Shown piece by piece: positions 45,974-55,855 of a stretch of 64,000 nucleotides of DNA (its first letter is position 1; the number at the start of each line of letters is the position of its first letter). The DNA is from Mannheimia granulomatis. GTDB lineage: Bacteria > Pseudomonadota > Gammaproteobacteria > Enterobacterales > Pasteurellaceae. The notes beneath the pieces were generated by a model. That model saw nothing but the letters and a program-made list of their open reading frames with translations. It was not told where the DNA came from and made no database searches. A program made the position numbers and the translations under genes. Location of the stretch: contig NZ_CP016614.1 in the NCBI RefSeq assembly GCF_013377255.1, forward strand, positions 2,178,501-2,242,500, written 5' to 3'.

Positions 45974-47608
45974 ATGAATAATCGTGGCTTACTGCTCATG
46001 GGTTTACTTCTTGTGTCAATGTTAATTTTCACACAATGGCAACAAGATTTTGACCCTGAAATTCAAGCGCAAAAGCAAGCTCAACAAGCTCAAATGGCAG
46101 CTCAGACTCAACAAGCAAGTGATGTTCCGGCTGCTTCGAATGCAAACAATGCGATCGCAGATGCAACCACTCAAGGCAAAACCATCACGGTTGAAAGTGA
46201 TGTATTACGTTTAACTATTGATACCTTAGGTGGCGATGTAGTAGGTTCGGAATTGTTAAAACACAATGCTGAATTAAACTCAAATACTCCATTTAAACTA
46301 CTGCAACAAGACGCTCAAAAAACTTATGTAGCTCAAAGTGGCTTGGTGGGTAAAAACGGTATCGATACTAATGCCGGCCGTCCACAATACGCGGTAACTG
46401 CGGATAATTTCAAATTGAGCGAAGGTCAAAATGAACTTTCTGTCCCACTCACATTTGAAAAAGATGGCGTAGTTTATACCAAAACTTTTCTCTTAAAACG
46501 TGGTAGCTATGATATTGGCGTTAACTTCAATATCAAAAATAATACTGCGGAAACAATTGAAGTTCAGCCTTATGGTCAATTAAAACATACCATTATAGAA
46601 AGTTCCGGCAGCTTAACCATGCCTACTTACACAGGCGGTGCTTACTCCTCTTCTGAAACAAACTACAAAAAATATAGTTTCCAAGATATGGAAAAAGCGA
46701 ACTTAAACGCCGATACTAAAGCAGGTTGGATCGCGGTATTACAGCATTACTTTGTATCGGCATGGGTGCCAAACCAAGATGTAGAAAATAATCTCTATTC
46801 ACGCACCAACAATGGCATAGCGACTATCGGTTATCGCGGTCCGTTAACAACTATCGCACCAAATTCAGAAGTAAATTTAAGTAGCAAACTTTGGACAGGT
46901 TCTAAAGACCAAAAAGAGATGGAAGAAGCTGCTAATCACCTAGACTTAACCGTAGATTACGGTTGGGCATGGTTTATTGCAAAACCGTTATTCTGGCTAT
47001 TAACCGCAATCCAAAAAATCGTGAGCAACTGGGGTTTAGCAATTATTGGTGTCACCATTGTGGTGAAAACGATTCTTTACCCATTAACCAAAGCACAATA
47101 CACTTCAATGGCTAAAATGCGTATGCTACAACCACGCATTACAGAAATGCGCGAGCGTTTCGGCGATGACCGCCAACGTATGAGCCAAGAGATGATGAAG
47201 CTCTACAAAGAAGAAAAAGTCAACCCAATGGGTGGTTGTTTACCAATCTTAATCCAAATGCCGATTTTCATTGCATTATATTGGACATTTATGGAAGCAG
47301 TAGAACTCCGCCACGCACCATTCTTCGGTTGGATTCAAGACTTATCGGCACAAGACCCATACTACATTCTGCCGTTATTAATGGGTGGATCAATGTACTT
47401 GTTACAAAAAATGTCACCAACGCCAGTGGCTGATCCTGTACAACAAAAAGTAATGACCTTTATGCCTGTGATCTTTACCGTATTCTTCTTATGGTTCCCT
47501 TCAGGCTTGGTACTTTACTGGTTAACGTCAAACTTAATTACCATTGCCCAACAGTGGTTAATCTATCGTAACCTAGAGAAAAAAGGCTTACATTCTCGTA
47601 AGAAATAG
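45974..47608 (+). CDS. yidC: Membrane protein insertase YidC
   Basis: 544 residues from ATG 45974; the TTG two codons earlier is not needed. N-terminal membrane segment (GLLLMGLLLVSMLIF), Gln/Ala-rich linker, large periplasmic domain, then the conserved core of five segments with LTKAQYTSMAKMRMLQPR and MGGCLPILIQMPIFIALYW. It inserts proteins into the inner membrane with or without SecYEG. Unusually for the family it is not next to rpmH-rnpA here: menI precedes it and tpx follows convergently. Confidence 0.97.
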   Translation: MNNRGLLLMGLLLVSMLIFTQWQQDFDPEIQAQKQAQQAQMAAQTQQASDVPAASNANNAIADATTQGKTITVESDVLRLTIDTLGGDVVGSELLKHNAELNSNTPFKLLQQDAQKTYVAQSGLVGKNGIDTNAGRPQYAVTADNFKLSEGQNELSVPLTFEKDGVVYTKTFLLKRGSYDIGVNFNIKNNTAETIEVQPYGQLKHTIIESSGSLTMPTYTGGAYSSSETNYKKYSFQDMEKANLNADTKAGWIAVLQHYFVSAWVPNQDVENNLYSRTNNGIATIGYRGPLTTIAPNSEVNLSSKLWTGSKDQKEMEEAANHLDLTVDYGWAWFIAKPLFWLLTAIQKIVSNWGLAIIGVTIVVKTILYPLTKAQYTSMAKMRMLQPRITEMRERFGDDRQRMSQEMMKLYKEEKVNPMGGCLPILIQMPIFIALYWTFMEAVELRHAPFFGWIQDLSAQDPYYILPLLMGGSMYLLQKMSPTPVADPVQQKVMTFMPVIFTVFFLWFPSGLVLYWLTSNLITIAQQWLIYRNLEKKGLHSRKK

Positions 47609-47628
47609 TTCTAGGTAATTGAAACAGT

Positions 47629-47659
47629 AAAAGCCCGTTGATTGACTCAACGGGCTTTT
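47629..47659. terminator. Terminator between convergent yidC and tpx
   Basis: AAAAGCCCGTTGA / TCAACGGGCTTTT with a 5-nt loop, 13-bp perfect stem, followed by TT and an uptake signal. It can serve both strands. Confidence 0.92.
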
Positions 47660-47694
47660 TTGTGCTTTACAAGCGGTCTGATTTTACTCAAAAA

Positions 47695-48192
47695 TTACAA
47701 TACCGCTAACGCTACATCGTAATTCGGCTCTTGTTTAATTTCCGGTACTAATTCACTATGTAAAACATGATTATTTTCATCCAATACAATCACTGCACGT
47801 GCAGTTAATGCGGCCAATGGGCCTGATGTAATATCAACGCCTAGCGCATTGTGAGTATTACGGCTACGAAATGTTGATAAAACTTTCACATTTTCAATGC
47901 CTTCTGCCCCACAAAAACGTGCTTGAGCAAAAGGTAAATCGGCTGAAATACATAACACTACAGTATTCGCTAAGTTAGCGGCTTTTTGATTGAACACACG
48001 CACTGAGGTTGCACAAATGCCGGTATCGATACTTGGGAAAATATTCAACACTTTACGTTTGCCAGCAAAATCAGAAAGTGAAACATCACCTAAATCGGTA
48101 TTCACTAAGGTAAAATCAGCAACCACATCCCCTTTTTGTGGAAATGTACCTGCAACATCAATTTGGTTTCCTGCTAAAGTGACTTTACTCAT
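47695..48192 (-). CDS. tpx: Thiol peroxidase Tpx
   Basis: 165 residues. Peroxidatic C60 in DTGICATSV and resolving C94 in ARFCGAEG, at the Tpx spacing. It reduces lipid and hydrogen peroxides using thioredoxin; the family is cytoplasmic or periplasmic, and no signal peptide is seen here. Divergent from plsC, with a gap of about 150 bp that has an uptake-signal core. Confidence 0.97.
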   Translation of the reverse strand: MSKVTLAGNQIDVAGTFPQKGDVVADFTLVNTDLGDVSLSDFAGKRKVLNIFPSIDTGICATSVRVFNQKAANLANTVVLCISADLPFAQARFCGAEGIENVKVLSTFRSRNTHNALGVDITSGPLAALTARAVIVLDENNHVLHSELVPEIKQEPNYDVALAVL

Positions 48193-48341
48193 TCTTTTCT
48201 CCTCTTGGAATAGTTGTAAGCGGTATCAATATACAGATTTTTTGCAAAATAGGAAACCTTTCAATTTAATTATGATAACCTTTAGAAAATAGCCCGGTTT
48301 TGCTATACTCACGAAGATTTCGTTTTTAAGGTTATATCATT

Positions 48342-49076
48342 ATGTTAAAAATTTTCCGTATTTTTTTAGTGGCTCTTGCTGCAATATTCATCTCTATTGT
48401 CGGCACAATTTACGCCTTAATCCGTTTCCGCCACCCAAGCAGTGTTGGCGTTGTTGCACGCTGGTTCGGTTCATTACATAAATTGGTTGGATTAAAACTG
48501 ATTACACGCAAAAAATCTGAAATTAACTACCCGGTTATCTACATCGGTAATCATCAAAATAACTACGATATGGTCACTATTTCCTCAATGGTAGCAGAAA
48601 ATACAGTTAGTATCGGTAAAAAAAGCCTGATTTGGATTCCTTTTTTTGGATTGGTTTATTGGGCAACGGGGAATATTTTTATTCATCGTGAAAAACGTTC
48701 AAGTGCGATTGAAACAATGAATAAAGTCGGCCAAATTATTAAAGAGCGTCAAGTGTCTATTTGGATGTTCCCGGAAGGCACTCGCAGCCGTGGGCGTGGC
48801 TTATTGCCGTTTAAAACAGGGGCGTTCCACTTAGCGATTTCAGCCGGTGTACCGATTGTGCCGGTCGTTTGTTCCGATTTACATAATAAAGTCGATTTAA
48901 ACCGTTGGAACAACGGCACGGTAATTTGTGAAATGCTCGATCCGATTGACACTTCAAATTATTCACGTGAAAACGTCAAAGAGTTAATGGAAAAATGCCA
49001 CAACATTATGCAGGCTAAATTTGAACAACTTAATCAAGAAGTGGCACAATTAGACAACCAATCGAAAAATGGCTGA
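48342..49076 (+). CDS. plsC: 1-acyl-sn-glycerol-3-phosphate acyltransferase PlsC
   Basis: 244 residues. N-terminal hydrophobic anchor (about 4-28), acyltransferase box NHQNNYD (H71, D76) and FPEGTRSRG around 145-153. It makes phosphatidic acid at the inner membrane. Its last codons overlap the start of ftsP by 8 bp, the same neighbour pair as in E. coli (plsC-sufI). Confidence 0.96.
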   Translation: MLKIFRIFLVALAAIFISIVGTIYALIRFRHPSSVGVVARWFGSLHKLVGLKLITRKKSEINYPVIYIGNHQNNYDMVTISSMVAENTVSIGKKSLIWIPFFGLVYWATGNIFIHREKRSSAIETMNKVGQIIKERQVSIWMFPEGTRSRGRGLLPFKTGAFHLAISAGVPIVPVVCSDLHNKVDLNRWNNGTVICEMLDPIDTSNYSRENVKELMEKCHNIMQAKFEQLNQEVAQLDNQSKNG

Positions 49077-50502
49077 TATGAAAAAACAGATAACCCGACG
49101 CCAGTTTGTAAAAGGCTCTGCTTTAGCGGGAGCTTTATCTACATTGCCCGCTTCTGCTCTAGCAAAAGAACGCCCTGCTCTTAAAATTCCACCACTAATG
49201 GATATTGGACGTGGTAAACCCGTTCGGTTGGATTTACGCCCCGCTCAAACACAATTTGATAAAGGAAAATTGGTGGATGTTTGGGGTGTAAACGGGCAAT
49301 ATCTCGCTCCAACGGTTAGAGTGAAGTCGGGCGATTTTGTCAAATTGATCTATCTAAATAACCTGCTACAAAAAATATCAATCAATATTCAAGGCTTACA
49401 AGCTCCTACCGAGATGATTGGCTCGGTGCATCGTAGTCTTGAGCCTAAAAGCAGCTGGTCTCCGATTGTCTCTATTAACCAAAAAGCCTGTAGCTGTTGG
49501 TATCACGCCGATACAATGCTTAATTCCGCTTTCCAACTTTATCGAGGCTTGGCAGGCTTCTGGCTAATTGAAGACGAGCAAAGTAAAAAGGCTAACTTGC
49601 CAAATAAATATGGGGTAAATGATATTCCACTGATTTTACAAGATCAGCTACTGAATAAAGAAGGCGTACAAGTTTTAGATAAAAACACGCCTCAGTTTGT
49701 AGGTAAACGCTTATTTGTAAACGGGCAAGAATCCCCTTATTTCAATGTACCGCGTGGCTGGGTGCGATTACGCTTACTAAACGCCTCTCTTTCTCGCTCA
49801 TACGAGCTGCGTTTAGATACCGACAAACCTTTACACCTGATTGCCACAGGCTTAGGTATGCTAGCCGAGCCGGTGGAAATGCCCTCACTTCGCCTCGCCC
49901 CAAGCGAGCGGGTGGAAATCTTGATCGATTTAACCGATGGCGAAACTACCTCTCTGATAAGCGGTCAAAAAAGAGATATTTTTTACAAAATCGGACAAAT
50001 TTTTTCTAACAATGATGAATTAATTGATAATGTTATTTTAGAACTTCGCCCCGAAGGAATGGCAGCAGTAGTAAACACCAAGCCGAGTTTGCCTGAATTT
50101 TCATTAGATGAATTTAATTTAAAAATCAGCCAAGAACGCCGTTTTGCTATTCGCCCTTTTGATAATTTAATTAATCAAAATCGCTTTGACCCAAAACGTA
50201 TTGATTTCACCGCGACCAAAGGCAGTATAGAACGTTGGTATCTCAATAGCGATCAAGCGGTCGGATTTACAATACAAGGTGCAAAATTTATTATCGAAAC
50301 CCAAAATCGACAGGCATTCCCTATAAAACAACTTGCTTGGCGAGATACGGTTTGGTTAGAAGCCAATCAAGAAACCACTATTCTGGTACGTTTTGATAAT
50401 ACTGCCTCCGAGCAGCTACCCTTTACCTTTGGTGTTAGCGATTTTATGCTACGTGATAGAGGTACGATGGGTCAATTTAGTGTAATTGAAAATGGACAAT
50501 AA
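49069..50502 (+). CDS. ftsP: Cell-division protein FtsP (SufI), Tat-exported cupredoxin
   Basis: 477 residues. Twin-arginine signal ITRRQFVKGSALAGALSTLP and cleavage near ALA; ATG 49069 overlaps plsC, and ATG 49078 is an alternative. Multicopper-oxidase fold in three cupredoxin domains, but the copper-binding HxH clusters are largely absent (for example only CSCWYHADTM where laccases have HxH), as in FtsP. It stabilises the divisome in the periplasm under stress. Carries one internal uptake signal near 49959. Confidence 0.92.
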   Translation: MADMKKQITRRQFVKGSALAGALSTLPASALAKERPALKIPPLMDIGRGKPVRLDLRPAQTQFDKGKLVDVWGVNGQYLAPTVRVKSGDFVKLIYLNNLLQKISINIQGLQAPTEMIGSVHRSLEPKSSWSPIVSINQKACSCWYHADTMLNSAFQLYRGLAGFWLIEDEQSKKANLPNKYGVNDIPLILQDQLLNKEGVQVLDKNTPQFVGKRLFVNGQESPYFNVPRGWVRLRLLNASLSRSYELRLDTDKPLHLIATGLGMLAEPVEMPSLRLAPSERVEILIDLTDGETTSLISGQKRDIFYKIGQIFSNNDELIDNVILELRPEGMAAVVNTKPSLPEFSLDEFNLKISQERRFAIRPFDNLINQNRFDPKRIDFTATKGSIERWYLNSDQAVGFTIQGAKFIIETQNRQAFPIKQLAWRDTVWLEANQETTILVRFDNTASEQLPFTFGVSDFMLRDRGTMGQFSVIENGQ

Positions 50503-50555
50503 CCCCTTGATAAGCGATAATGCCTATCGATTTTGCCCATAAAAAGGAAAAAATA

Positions 50556-51509
50556 ATGAGCCAAGAATTTTTAGATTTTGAATTGCCGATTGCAGAGCTT
50601 GAAGCCAAAATTGAGTCTTTAAGAGCGGTAAGCGAGCAAGATAATAAAATTAATCTTGATGATGAAATCAAGCGTTTACAAAAGAAAAGTGAAGAATTAA
50701 CCAAGAAAACATTTGCTAACTTAGATTCTTGGCAAATCTCACGTATGGCACGTCACCCAAACCGTCCATACACTTTAGATTACATTGAGCAAATCTTCAC
50801 TGAATTTGATGAGTTAGCCGGTGATCGTGCCTTTGCCGATGATAAAGCGATTGTTGGCGGTATTGCTCGTCTTGACGGACGTCCTGTGATGGTTATCGGT
50901 CATCAGAAAGGCCGCACGGTAAAAGATAAAGTAAAGCGTAACTTTGGTATGCCGGCTCCGGAAGGTTATCGTAAAGCATTACGTTTAATGGAAATGGCGG
51001 AACGTTTCAATATGCCGATTATTACCTTCATTGATACTCCGGGAGCATATCCGGGTATTGGTGCAGAAGAGCGTGGTCAATCAGAAGCAATCGCTCGAAA
51101 CCTACGTGAAATGTCACAACTGTCTGTGCCTGTAATTTGTACTGTTATTGGCGAAGGTGGTTCCGGCGGTGCACTGGCTATTGGGGTTGGTGATAAAGTA
51201 AATATGTTGCAATATTCTACTTACTCGGTTATTTCCCCTGAGGGCTGCGCATCGATTCTATGGAAAAGTGCCGATAAAGCCTCAACTGCCGCGGAAGTCA
51301 TGGGCTTAACCGCACCACGCTTAAAAGAGCTGGAATTAATTGATAATATTATTCCTGAGCCTCTAGGCGGTGCACATCGTAATGTTGAACAAATTGCACA
51401 AAGTCTAAAACAGCGCATCATAGAAGATTTAGCGGAATTAGATCAGCTCAGCAAAGATGATTTACTGGAACGCCGATATCAACGTTTAATGAGTTACGGC
51501 TACGTATAA
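50556..51509 (+). CDS. accA: Acetyl-CoA carboxylase carboxyltransferase alpha subunit AccA
   Basis: 317 residues from ATG 50556 (AAAAAGGA upstream; the extra N-terminal codons from 50520 are not family-like). Coiled N-terminus, then the crotonase-type core with MPAPEGYRKALRLMEMAERF, DTPGAYPGIGAEERGQ and GEGGSGGALAIGVGD. With AccD it transfers carboxyl from biotin to acetyl-CoA in the first step of fatty-acid synthesis. Confidence 0.97.
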   Translation: MSQEFLDFELPIAELEAKIESLRAVSEQDNKINLDDEIKRLQKKSEELTKKTFANLDSWQISRMARHPNRPYTLDYIEQIFTEFDELAGDRAFADDKAIVGGIARLDGRPVMVIGHQKGRTVKDKVKRNFGMPAPEGYRKALRLMEMAERFNMPIITFIDTPGAYPGIGAEERGQSEAIARNLREMSQLSVPVICTVIGEGGSGGALAIGVGDKVNMLQYSTYSVISPEGCASILWKSADKASTAAEVMGLTAPRLKELELIDNIIPEPLGGAHRNVEQIAQSLKQRIIEDLAELDQLSKDDLLERRYQRLMSYGYV

Positions 51510-51601
51510 CAATTTTTATAATACAAGCGGTGAGATTTTTGTAGAAATTTGCAGAATCTTGCCGTTTTACGTTAAAACTGAAGAAAATAAAAATTGGGAA
51601 G

Positions 51602-51677
<76 letters not shown>

Positions 51678-51708
51678 AAATTGAACATTGTGAAAACAAC
51701 GAGGCGAA

Positions 51709-51736
51709 ATTATAGAGATTTTTCTCTCCACTGCAA
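51709..51736 (-). promoter_or_regulatory. Promoter of the isolated tRNA-Thr gene
   Basis: Minus-strand TTGCAG (51731-51736) and TATAAT (51709-51714) with a 16-bp spacer, about 32 bp before the tRNA 5-prime end, followed by a GC-containing discriminator typical of stable-RNA promoters. Confidence 0.7.
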
Positions 51737-51797
51737 GCCATCGCTGACTTAAATGACCAAAAAATAACAATTATTTCTATTTTAAAGGAGTGAATGA

Positions 51798-52658
51798 ATG
51801 AAAAATGTGCTATCCATCCAATCTCACGTGGTTTTTGGCTATGCCGGAAATAAAGCAGCTACCTTCCCAATGCAACTACTTGGTGTTGATGTTTGGGCAT
51901 TAAATACCGTGCAATTTTCCAATCATACCCAATATGGTAAATGGGGCGGAATGGTCATCCCTAAAGAACAAATCGGCGATATCGTTGATGGCATTAATAA
52001 TATCGGGAAATTATCTCACTGTGATGCGGTATTATCGGGCTACATTGGCTCTGGAGAACAGGTACAAGAAATCGTTAATGCTTTCCAAAAAGTAAAAACT
52101 GAAAATCCTAATGCAATTTATGTGTGCGACCCAGTCATGGGACATCCAGATAAAGGCTGCATTGTAGCTGACGGTGTAAAAGAAGGATTAATCAATCTTG
52201 CCATGGCACAAGCAGATATTATCACGCCAAACTTAGTCGAACTGCGCGAATTAAGTGGTTTAACCGTAGAAAATTTTGAGCAAGCAATTGAAGCAGTTAA
52301 AGCTATCTTAAGCAAAGGTCCGAAAAAAGTATTAGTGAAACATTTAAGCCGTGTCGGCAAAGAGAGTAATAAATTTGAAATGCTACTGGCCAACCAAGAT
52401 GGTATTTGGCATATCAGCCGGCCGCTTTACCATTTTGACAAAGAACCGGTTGGTGTAGGTGATTTAACTGCCGGCTTATTCGTAGCGAATTTATTAAACG
52501 GAAAATCAGATCTCGACGCCTTTGAGCACACAGCAAATGCAGTAAATGAAGTCATGGAACAAACTTCAAAATCGGGCTTGTATGAATTACAAATTATTCG
52601 CTCACGAGATCTAATTATGAATCCGCAATGTAATTATAAAGCGGTGAAAATTGCTTAA
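51798..52658 (+). CDS. pdxY: Pyridoxal kinase PdxY
   Basis: 286 residues, the PdxY length. Ribokinase-fold motifs: SIQSHVVFGYAGNKAATFPMQ, the Asp segment YVCDPVMGHPDKG and the C-terminal anion-hole motif PVGVGDLTAGLF. It phosphorylates pyridoxal in the vitamin B6 salvage route. AAAGGAG lies upstream of the ATG. It is convergent with tuf. Confidence 0.96.
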   Translation: MKNVLSIQSHVVFGYAGNKAATFPMQLLGVDVWALNTVQFSNHTQYGKWGGMVIPKEQIGDIVDGINNIGKLSHCDAVLSGYIGSGEQVQEIVNAFQKVKTENPNAIYVCDPVMGHPDKGCIVADGVKEGLINLAMAQADIITPNLVELRELSGLTVENFEQAIEAVKAILSKGPKKVLVKHLSRVGKESNKFEMLLANQDGIWHISRPLYHFDKEPVGVGDLTAGLFVANLLNGKSDLDAFEHTANAVNEVMEQTSKSGLYELQIIRSRDLIMNPQCNYKAVKIA

Positions 52659-52780
52659 TTATTCGCAAAACATACCTAAAATCTAACCGCCTGCATACGC
52701 CTACCTCATTGCAAGCGGTCTTTTTTGGTCACCATTTTGCAAATTGAGACTTTGTACTATCCATTTGAAGCAATAAAAAA

Positions 52781-52804
52781 GAGGCATATCTTTCGATATA
52801 CCTC
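52781..52804 (-). terminator. Rho-independent terminator of tuf
   Basis: On the minus strand GAGGTATATC pairs with GATATGCCTC (one U-G pair) around GAAA, followed by TTTTTT, 45 bp after the tuf stop. Confidence 0.88.
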
Positions 52805-52848
52805 TCTTTCGCTTTGTTCGCTTATCTCAAATATAAACTTTCGCTTAA

Positions 52849-54033
52849 TTATTTGATGATTTTCGCTACAACACCAGCACCTACTGTACGGCCACCTTCA
52901 CGAATCGCGAAACGTAAACCTTCGTCCATCGCGATTGGGTGAATTAAGCTTACAGTCATCTTGATGTTATCGCCCGGCATTACCATTTCTACGCCTTCAG
53001 GTAATTCGATTGTACCTGTTACGTCCGTTGTACGGAAGTAGAATTGTGGACGGTAACCTTTGAAGAATGGAGTGTGACGACCACCTTCTTCTTTTGATAA
53101 TACGTAAACTTCTGATTCGAAGTCTGTGTGTGGCGTGATTGAACCCGGTTTCGCTAATACTTGACCACGTTCGATTTCTTCACGTTTAGTACCACGTAAT
53201 AATGCACCTACGTTCTCACCCGCACGACCTTCGTCTAATAATTTACGGAACATCTCAACACCGGTTACCGTTGTTTTCGTTGTATCTTTGATACCTACGA
53301 TTTCAACTTCATCACCAGTACGGATGATACCACGCTCAACACGACCTGTTACTACTGTACCACGACCAGAAATTGAGAATACGTCTTCGATTGGTAATAA
53401 GAATGGTTTATCAATCGCACGCTCAGGTTCCGGGATGTATGTGTCTAAGTGGTTTGCTAATTCAAGAATTTTCTCTTCCCACTCTGCAACACCGTTTAAT
53501 GCTTGTAATGCAGAACCACGTACGATTGGAGTGTCATCACCCGGGAAGTCGTATTGAGAAAGAAGTTCACGAACTTCCATTTCAACTAATTCTAATAACT
53601 CTTCGTCATCAACCATATCGCATTTGTTTAAGAATACGATGATGTATGGAACACCTACTTGGCGACCTAATAAGATGTGCTCACGAGTTTGTGGCATTGG
53701 ACCGTCTGTTGCCGCTACTACTAAGATAGCACCGTCCATTTGTGCTGCACCGGTAATCATGTTTTTAACATAGTCCGCGTGTCCCGGGCAGTCAACGTGT
53801 GCGTAGTGACGTGTCGCTGTATCGTACTCAACGTGTGAAGTGTTGATGGTGATACCACGTGCTTTCTCTTCCGGCGCGTTATCGATTTGGTCGAATGCAC
53901 GCGCTGCACCACCAAAGTGTTTCGCTAATACCGTTGTGATTGCAGCTGTTAAAGTTGTTTTACCATGGTCAACGTGGCCGATTGTACCCACATTAACGTG
54001 CGGTTTTGTACGTTCAAATTTTTCTTTAGACAT
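52849..54033 (-). CDS. tuf: Elongation factor Tu
   Basis: 394 residues, full length. G-domain motifs GHVDHGKTT, DCPGH and NKCD, switch-I region ARGITINTSHVEY, then domains 2 and 3 ending VGAGVVAKIIK. It carries aminoacyl-tRNA to the ribosome. It is the last gene of the tRNA-Thr-Tyr-Gly-Thr-tuf unit, equivalent to tufB of enterics; a second tuf copy is expected in the str operon elsewhere. Codon use is strongly biased, as for a highly expressed gene. Confidence 0.99.
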   Translation of the reverse strand: MSKEKFERTKPHVNVGTIGHVDHGKTTLTAAITTVLAKHFGGAARAFDQIDNAPEEKARGITINTSHVEYDTATRHYAHVDCPGHADYVKNMITGAAQMDGAILVVAATDGPMPQTREHILLGRQVGVPYIIVFLNKCDMVDDEELLELVEMEVRELLSQYDFPGDDTPIVRGSALQALNGVAEWEEKILELANHLDTYIPEPERAIDKPFLLPIEDVFSISGRGTVVTGRVERGIIRTGDEVEIVGIKDTTKTTVTGVEMFRKLLDEGRAGENVGALLRGTKREEIERGQVLAKPGSITPHTDFESEVYVLSKEEGGRHTPFFKGYRPQFYFRTTDVTGTIELPEGVEMVMPGDNIKMTVSLIHPIAMDEGLRFAIREGGRTVGAGVVAKIIK

Positions 54034-54149
54034 TTTCTAAAAGCCTCTTAAACAAAAACGGTTACAATGGAACAAAAGAACCCATTAACCATAATGTAGA
54101 AATTAATACCAATAAAAATTTGCGTGAGAAAGATAGAATTTAGATGAAG

Positions 54150-54225
54150 TGGTGCTGATAGGCGGATTTGAACCGCCGACCTCACCCTTACCAAGGGTGC
54201 GCTCTACCAACTGAGCTATATCAGC
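54150..54225 (-). tRNA. tRNA-Thr (GGU)
   Basis: 76 nt with encoded CCA; acceptor GCTGATA/TATCAGC, anticodon loop CTTGGTA (anticodon GGU). Equivalent of thrT, last tRNA before tuf. Confidence 0.95.
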
Positions 54226-54229
54226 GTCT

Positions 54230-54304
<75 letters not shown>

Positions 54305-54347
54305 TGTTCTAAATTCGTCTGACCTACGCGATTCAAAATATCAGAGA

Positions 54348-54432
54348 TGGTGGAGGGAGAAGGATTCGAACCTTCGAAGGCTGAGCCAACAGATTTACAG
54401 TCTGCCCCCTTTGGCCGCTCGGGAACCCCTCC
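54348..54432 (-). tRNA. tRNA-Tyr (GUA)
   Basis: 85 nt with encoded CCA; class II tRNA with a long variable arm, anticodon loop CTGTAAA (anticodon GUA). Equivalent of tyrU. Confidence 0.95.
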
Positions 54433-54467
54433 ACGATAATTGAATACTTATTTACGCTTTGCGTTAA

Positions 54468-54543
<76 letters not shown>

Positions 54544-54571
54544 ATTGCTGTGTCGTAAGCAAGTGATGTGC

Positions 54572-54599
54572 ATTATAGGGAAATTTTAACTGTGTGCAA
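54572..54599 (-). promoter_or_regulatory. Strong promoter of the tRNA-tuf unit
   Basis: Minus-strand TTGCAC (54594-54599) and TATAAT (54572-54577) with a 16-bp spacer, about 28 bp before the first tRNA. The A/T-rich sequence further upstream (runs of A and T at 54601-54660) resembles an UP element. Confidence 0.8.
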
Positions 54600-54789
54600 G
54601 CATTTTTTAAAAAAAATCTTAAAAAAACGCTCTTTCGATTTTTAAATATACAAAATGACTATTTTTTGTAAAAAATAATGAATTTTCTCCTAATAAATAC
54701 GGCAAAAACAACCTTTCTATTGTATAGTGGGCAGCCTGATTTGCTTATAAACGCATTAATTAATCATCAAAAAATTTGAGATTTTGGCT

Positions 54790-55740
54790 ATGAGCCTTGA
54801 AAAAAACCAAAAAATTACTCCTTTTCTCACTTTTGATCGCCAACAATGGGCAGATTTACGTAAATCTGTTCCATTAAAGCTCACAGAACAAGACTTAAAA
54901 CCTTTATTAGGCTTTAATGAAGATCTTTCTTTGGAAGAAGTTCGCACTATTTACCTACCCCTTGCCCGTTTAATTCAATACTATATAGAAGAAAACTTAA
55001 AACGTCAGACGGTATTACACCGCTTTCTTGGCATTGAGGCCCCTAAAGTACCTTATATTATTAGTATTGCCGGTAGCGTATCAGTCGGGAAAAGTACCTC
55101 AGCTCGTATTTTACAAGCATTGCTCTCTCATTATCCTTATCAGCGCAAAGTGGATTTAATCACTACCGATGGTTTTTTATATCCGCTTGCGACCTTAACT
55201 GAAAAAAATCTACTAAAGAAAAAAGGCTTTCCCGAGTCTTATGATATTCACAACCTGATTCGGTTTGTTTCAGATATTAAATCCGGCAAACGCAATGTCA
55301 AAGCCCCGATTTATTCGCATTTAACCTATGACATTATTCCTGATCAATTTAATATTGTAGACCAGCCTGATGTAGTGATTTTAGAAGGGCTAAACGTATT
55401 ACAAAGCGGCATGAACTACCCTTCTAGCCCACATAATGTGTTTGTGTCGGATTTTGTCGATTTCTCTATTTATGTCGATGCCGAGGAAGAGCTACTGAAA
55501 ACGTGGTATATCAACCGCTTCTTAAAATTTCGCCGCAGCGCATTTGCAGATCCAAACTCCTACTTCCATCATTATGCGAGTTTATCCGAACAAGAAGCTA
55601 TAGATACAGCCTCCACAATTTGGGAAGAAATTAACGGCTTGAATCTGCGTAAAAATATTCTGCCAAGCCGAGAGCGAGCCAATCTGATTTTAATCAAAGG
55701 ACAAGATCACGCCATTGAAACGGTGAAATTAAGAAAATAA
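54790..55740 (+). CDS. coaA: Pantothenate kinase CoaA (type I)
   Basis: 316 residues from ATG 54790, the E. coli length (a TTG two codons earlier is dismissed). Walker A GSVSVGKST with K101; other segments TTDGFLYPLATL and EGLNVLQSGMNYP. It catalyses the first step of CoA synthesis and is normally inhibited by CoA. Divergent from the tRNA-tuf unit as in enterics, with its own terminator. Confidence 0.97.
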   Translation: MSLEKNQKITPFLTFDRQQWADLRKSVPLKLTEQDLKPLLGFNEDLSLEEVRTIYLPLARLIQYYIEENLKRQTVLHRFLGIEAPKVPYIISIAGSVSVGKSTSARILQALLSHYPYQRKVDLITTDGFLYPLATLTEKNLLKKKGFPESYDIHNLIRFVSDIKSGKRNVKAPIYSHLTYDIIPDQFNIVDQPDVVILEGLNVLQSGMNYPSSPHNVFVSDFVDFSIYVDAEEELLKTWYINRFLKFRRSAFADPNSYFHHYASLSEQEAIDTASTIWEEINGLNLRKNILPSRERANLILIKGQDHAIETVKLRK

Positions 55741-55752
55741 TCAAAACGAGGT

Positions 55753-55778
55753 AAATCCGTTGTTCATACAACGGATTT
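55753..55778 (+). terminator. Rho-independent terminator of coaA
   Basis: AAATCCGTTGT / ACAACGGATTT with loop TCAT, followed by TT and ATTTAAA, 12 bp after the coaA stop; it separates coaA from ccmG. Confidence 0.9.
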
Positions 55779-55855
55779 TTTATTTAAATCAATGCTTATT
55801 AGTGGATTTTTTGGTAAGCTAGCTATCAATTATAGTTCTAATTCGGGTATCTAAA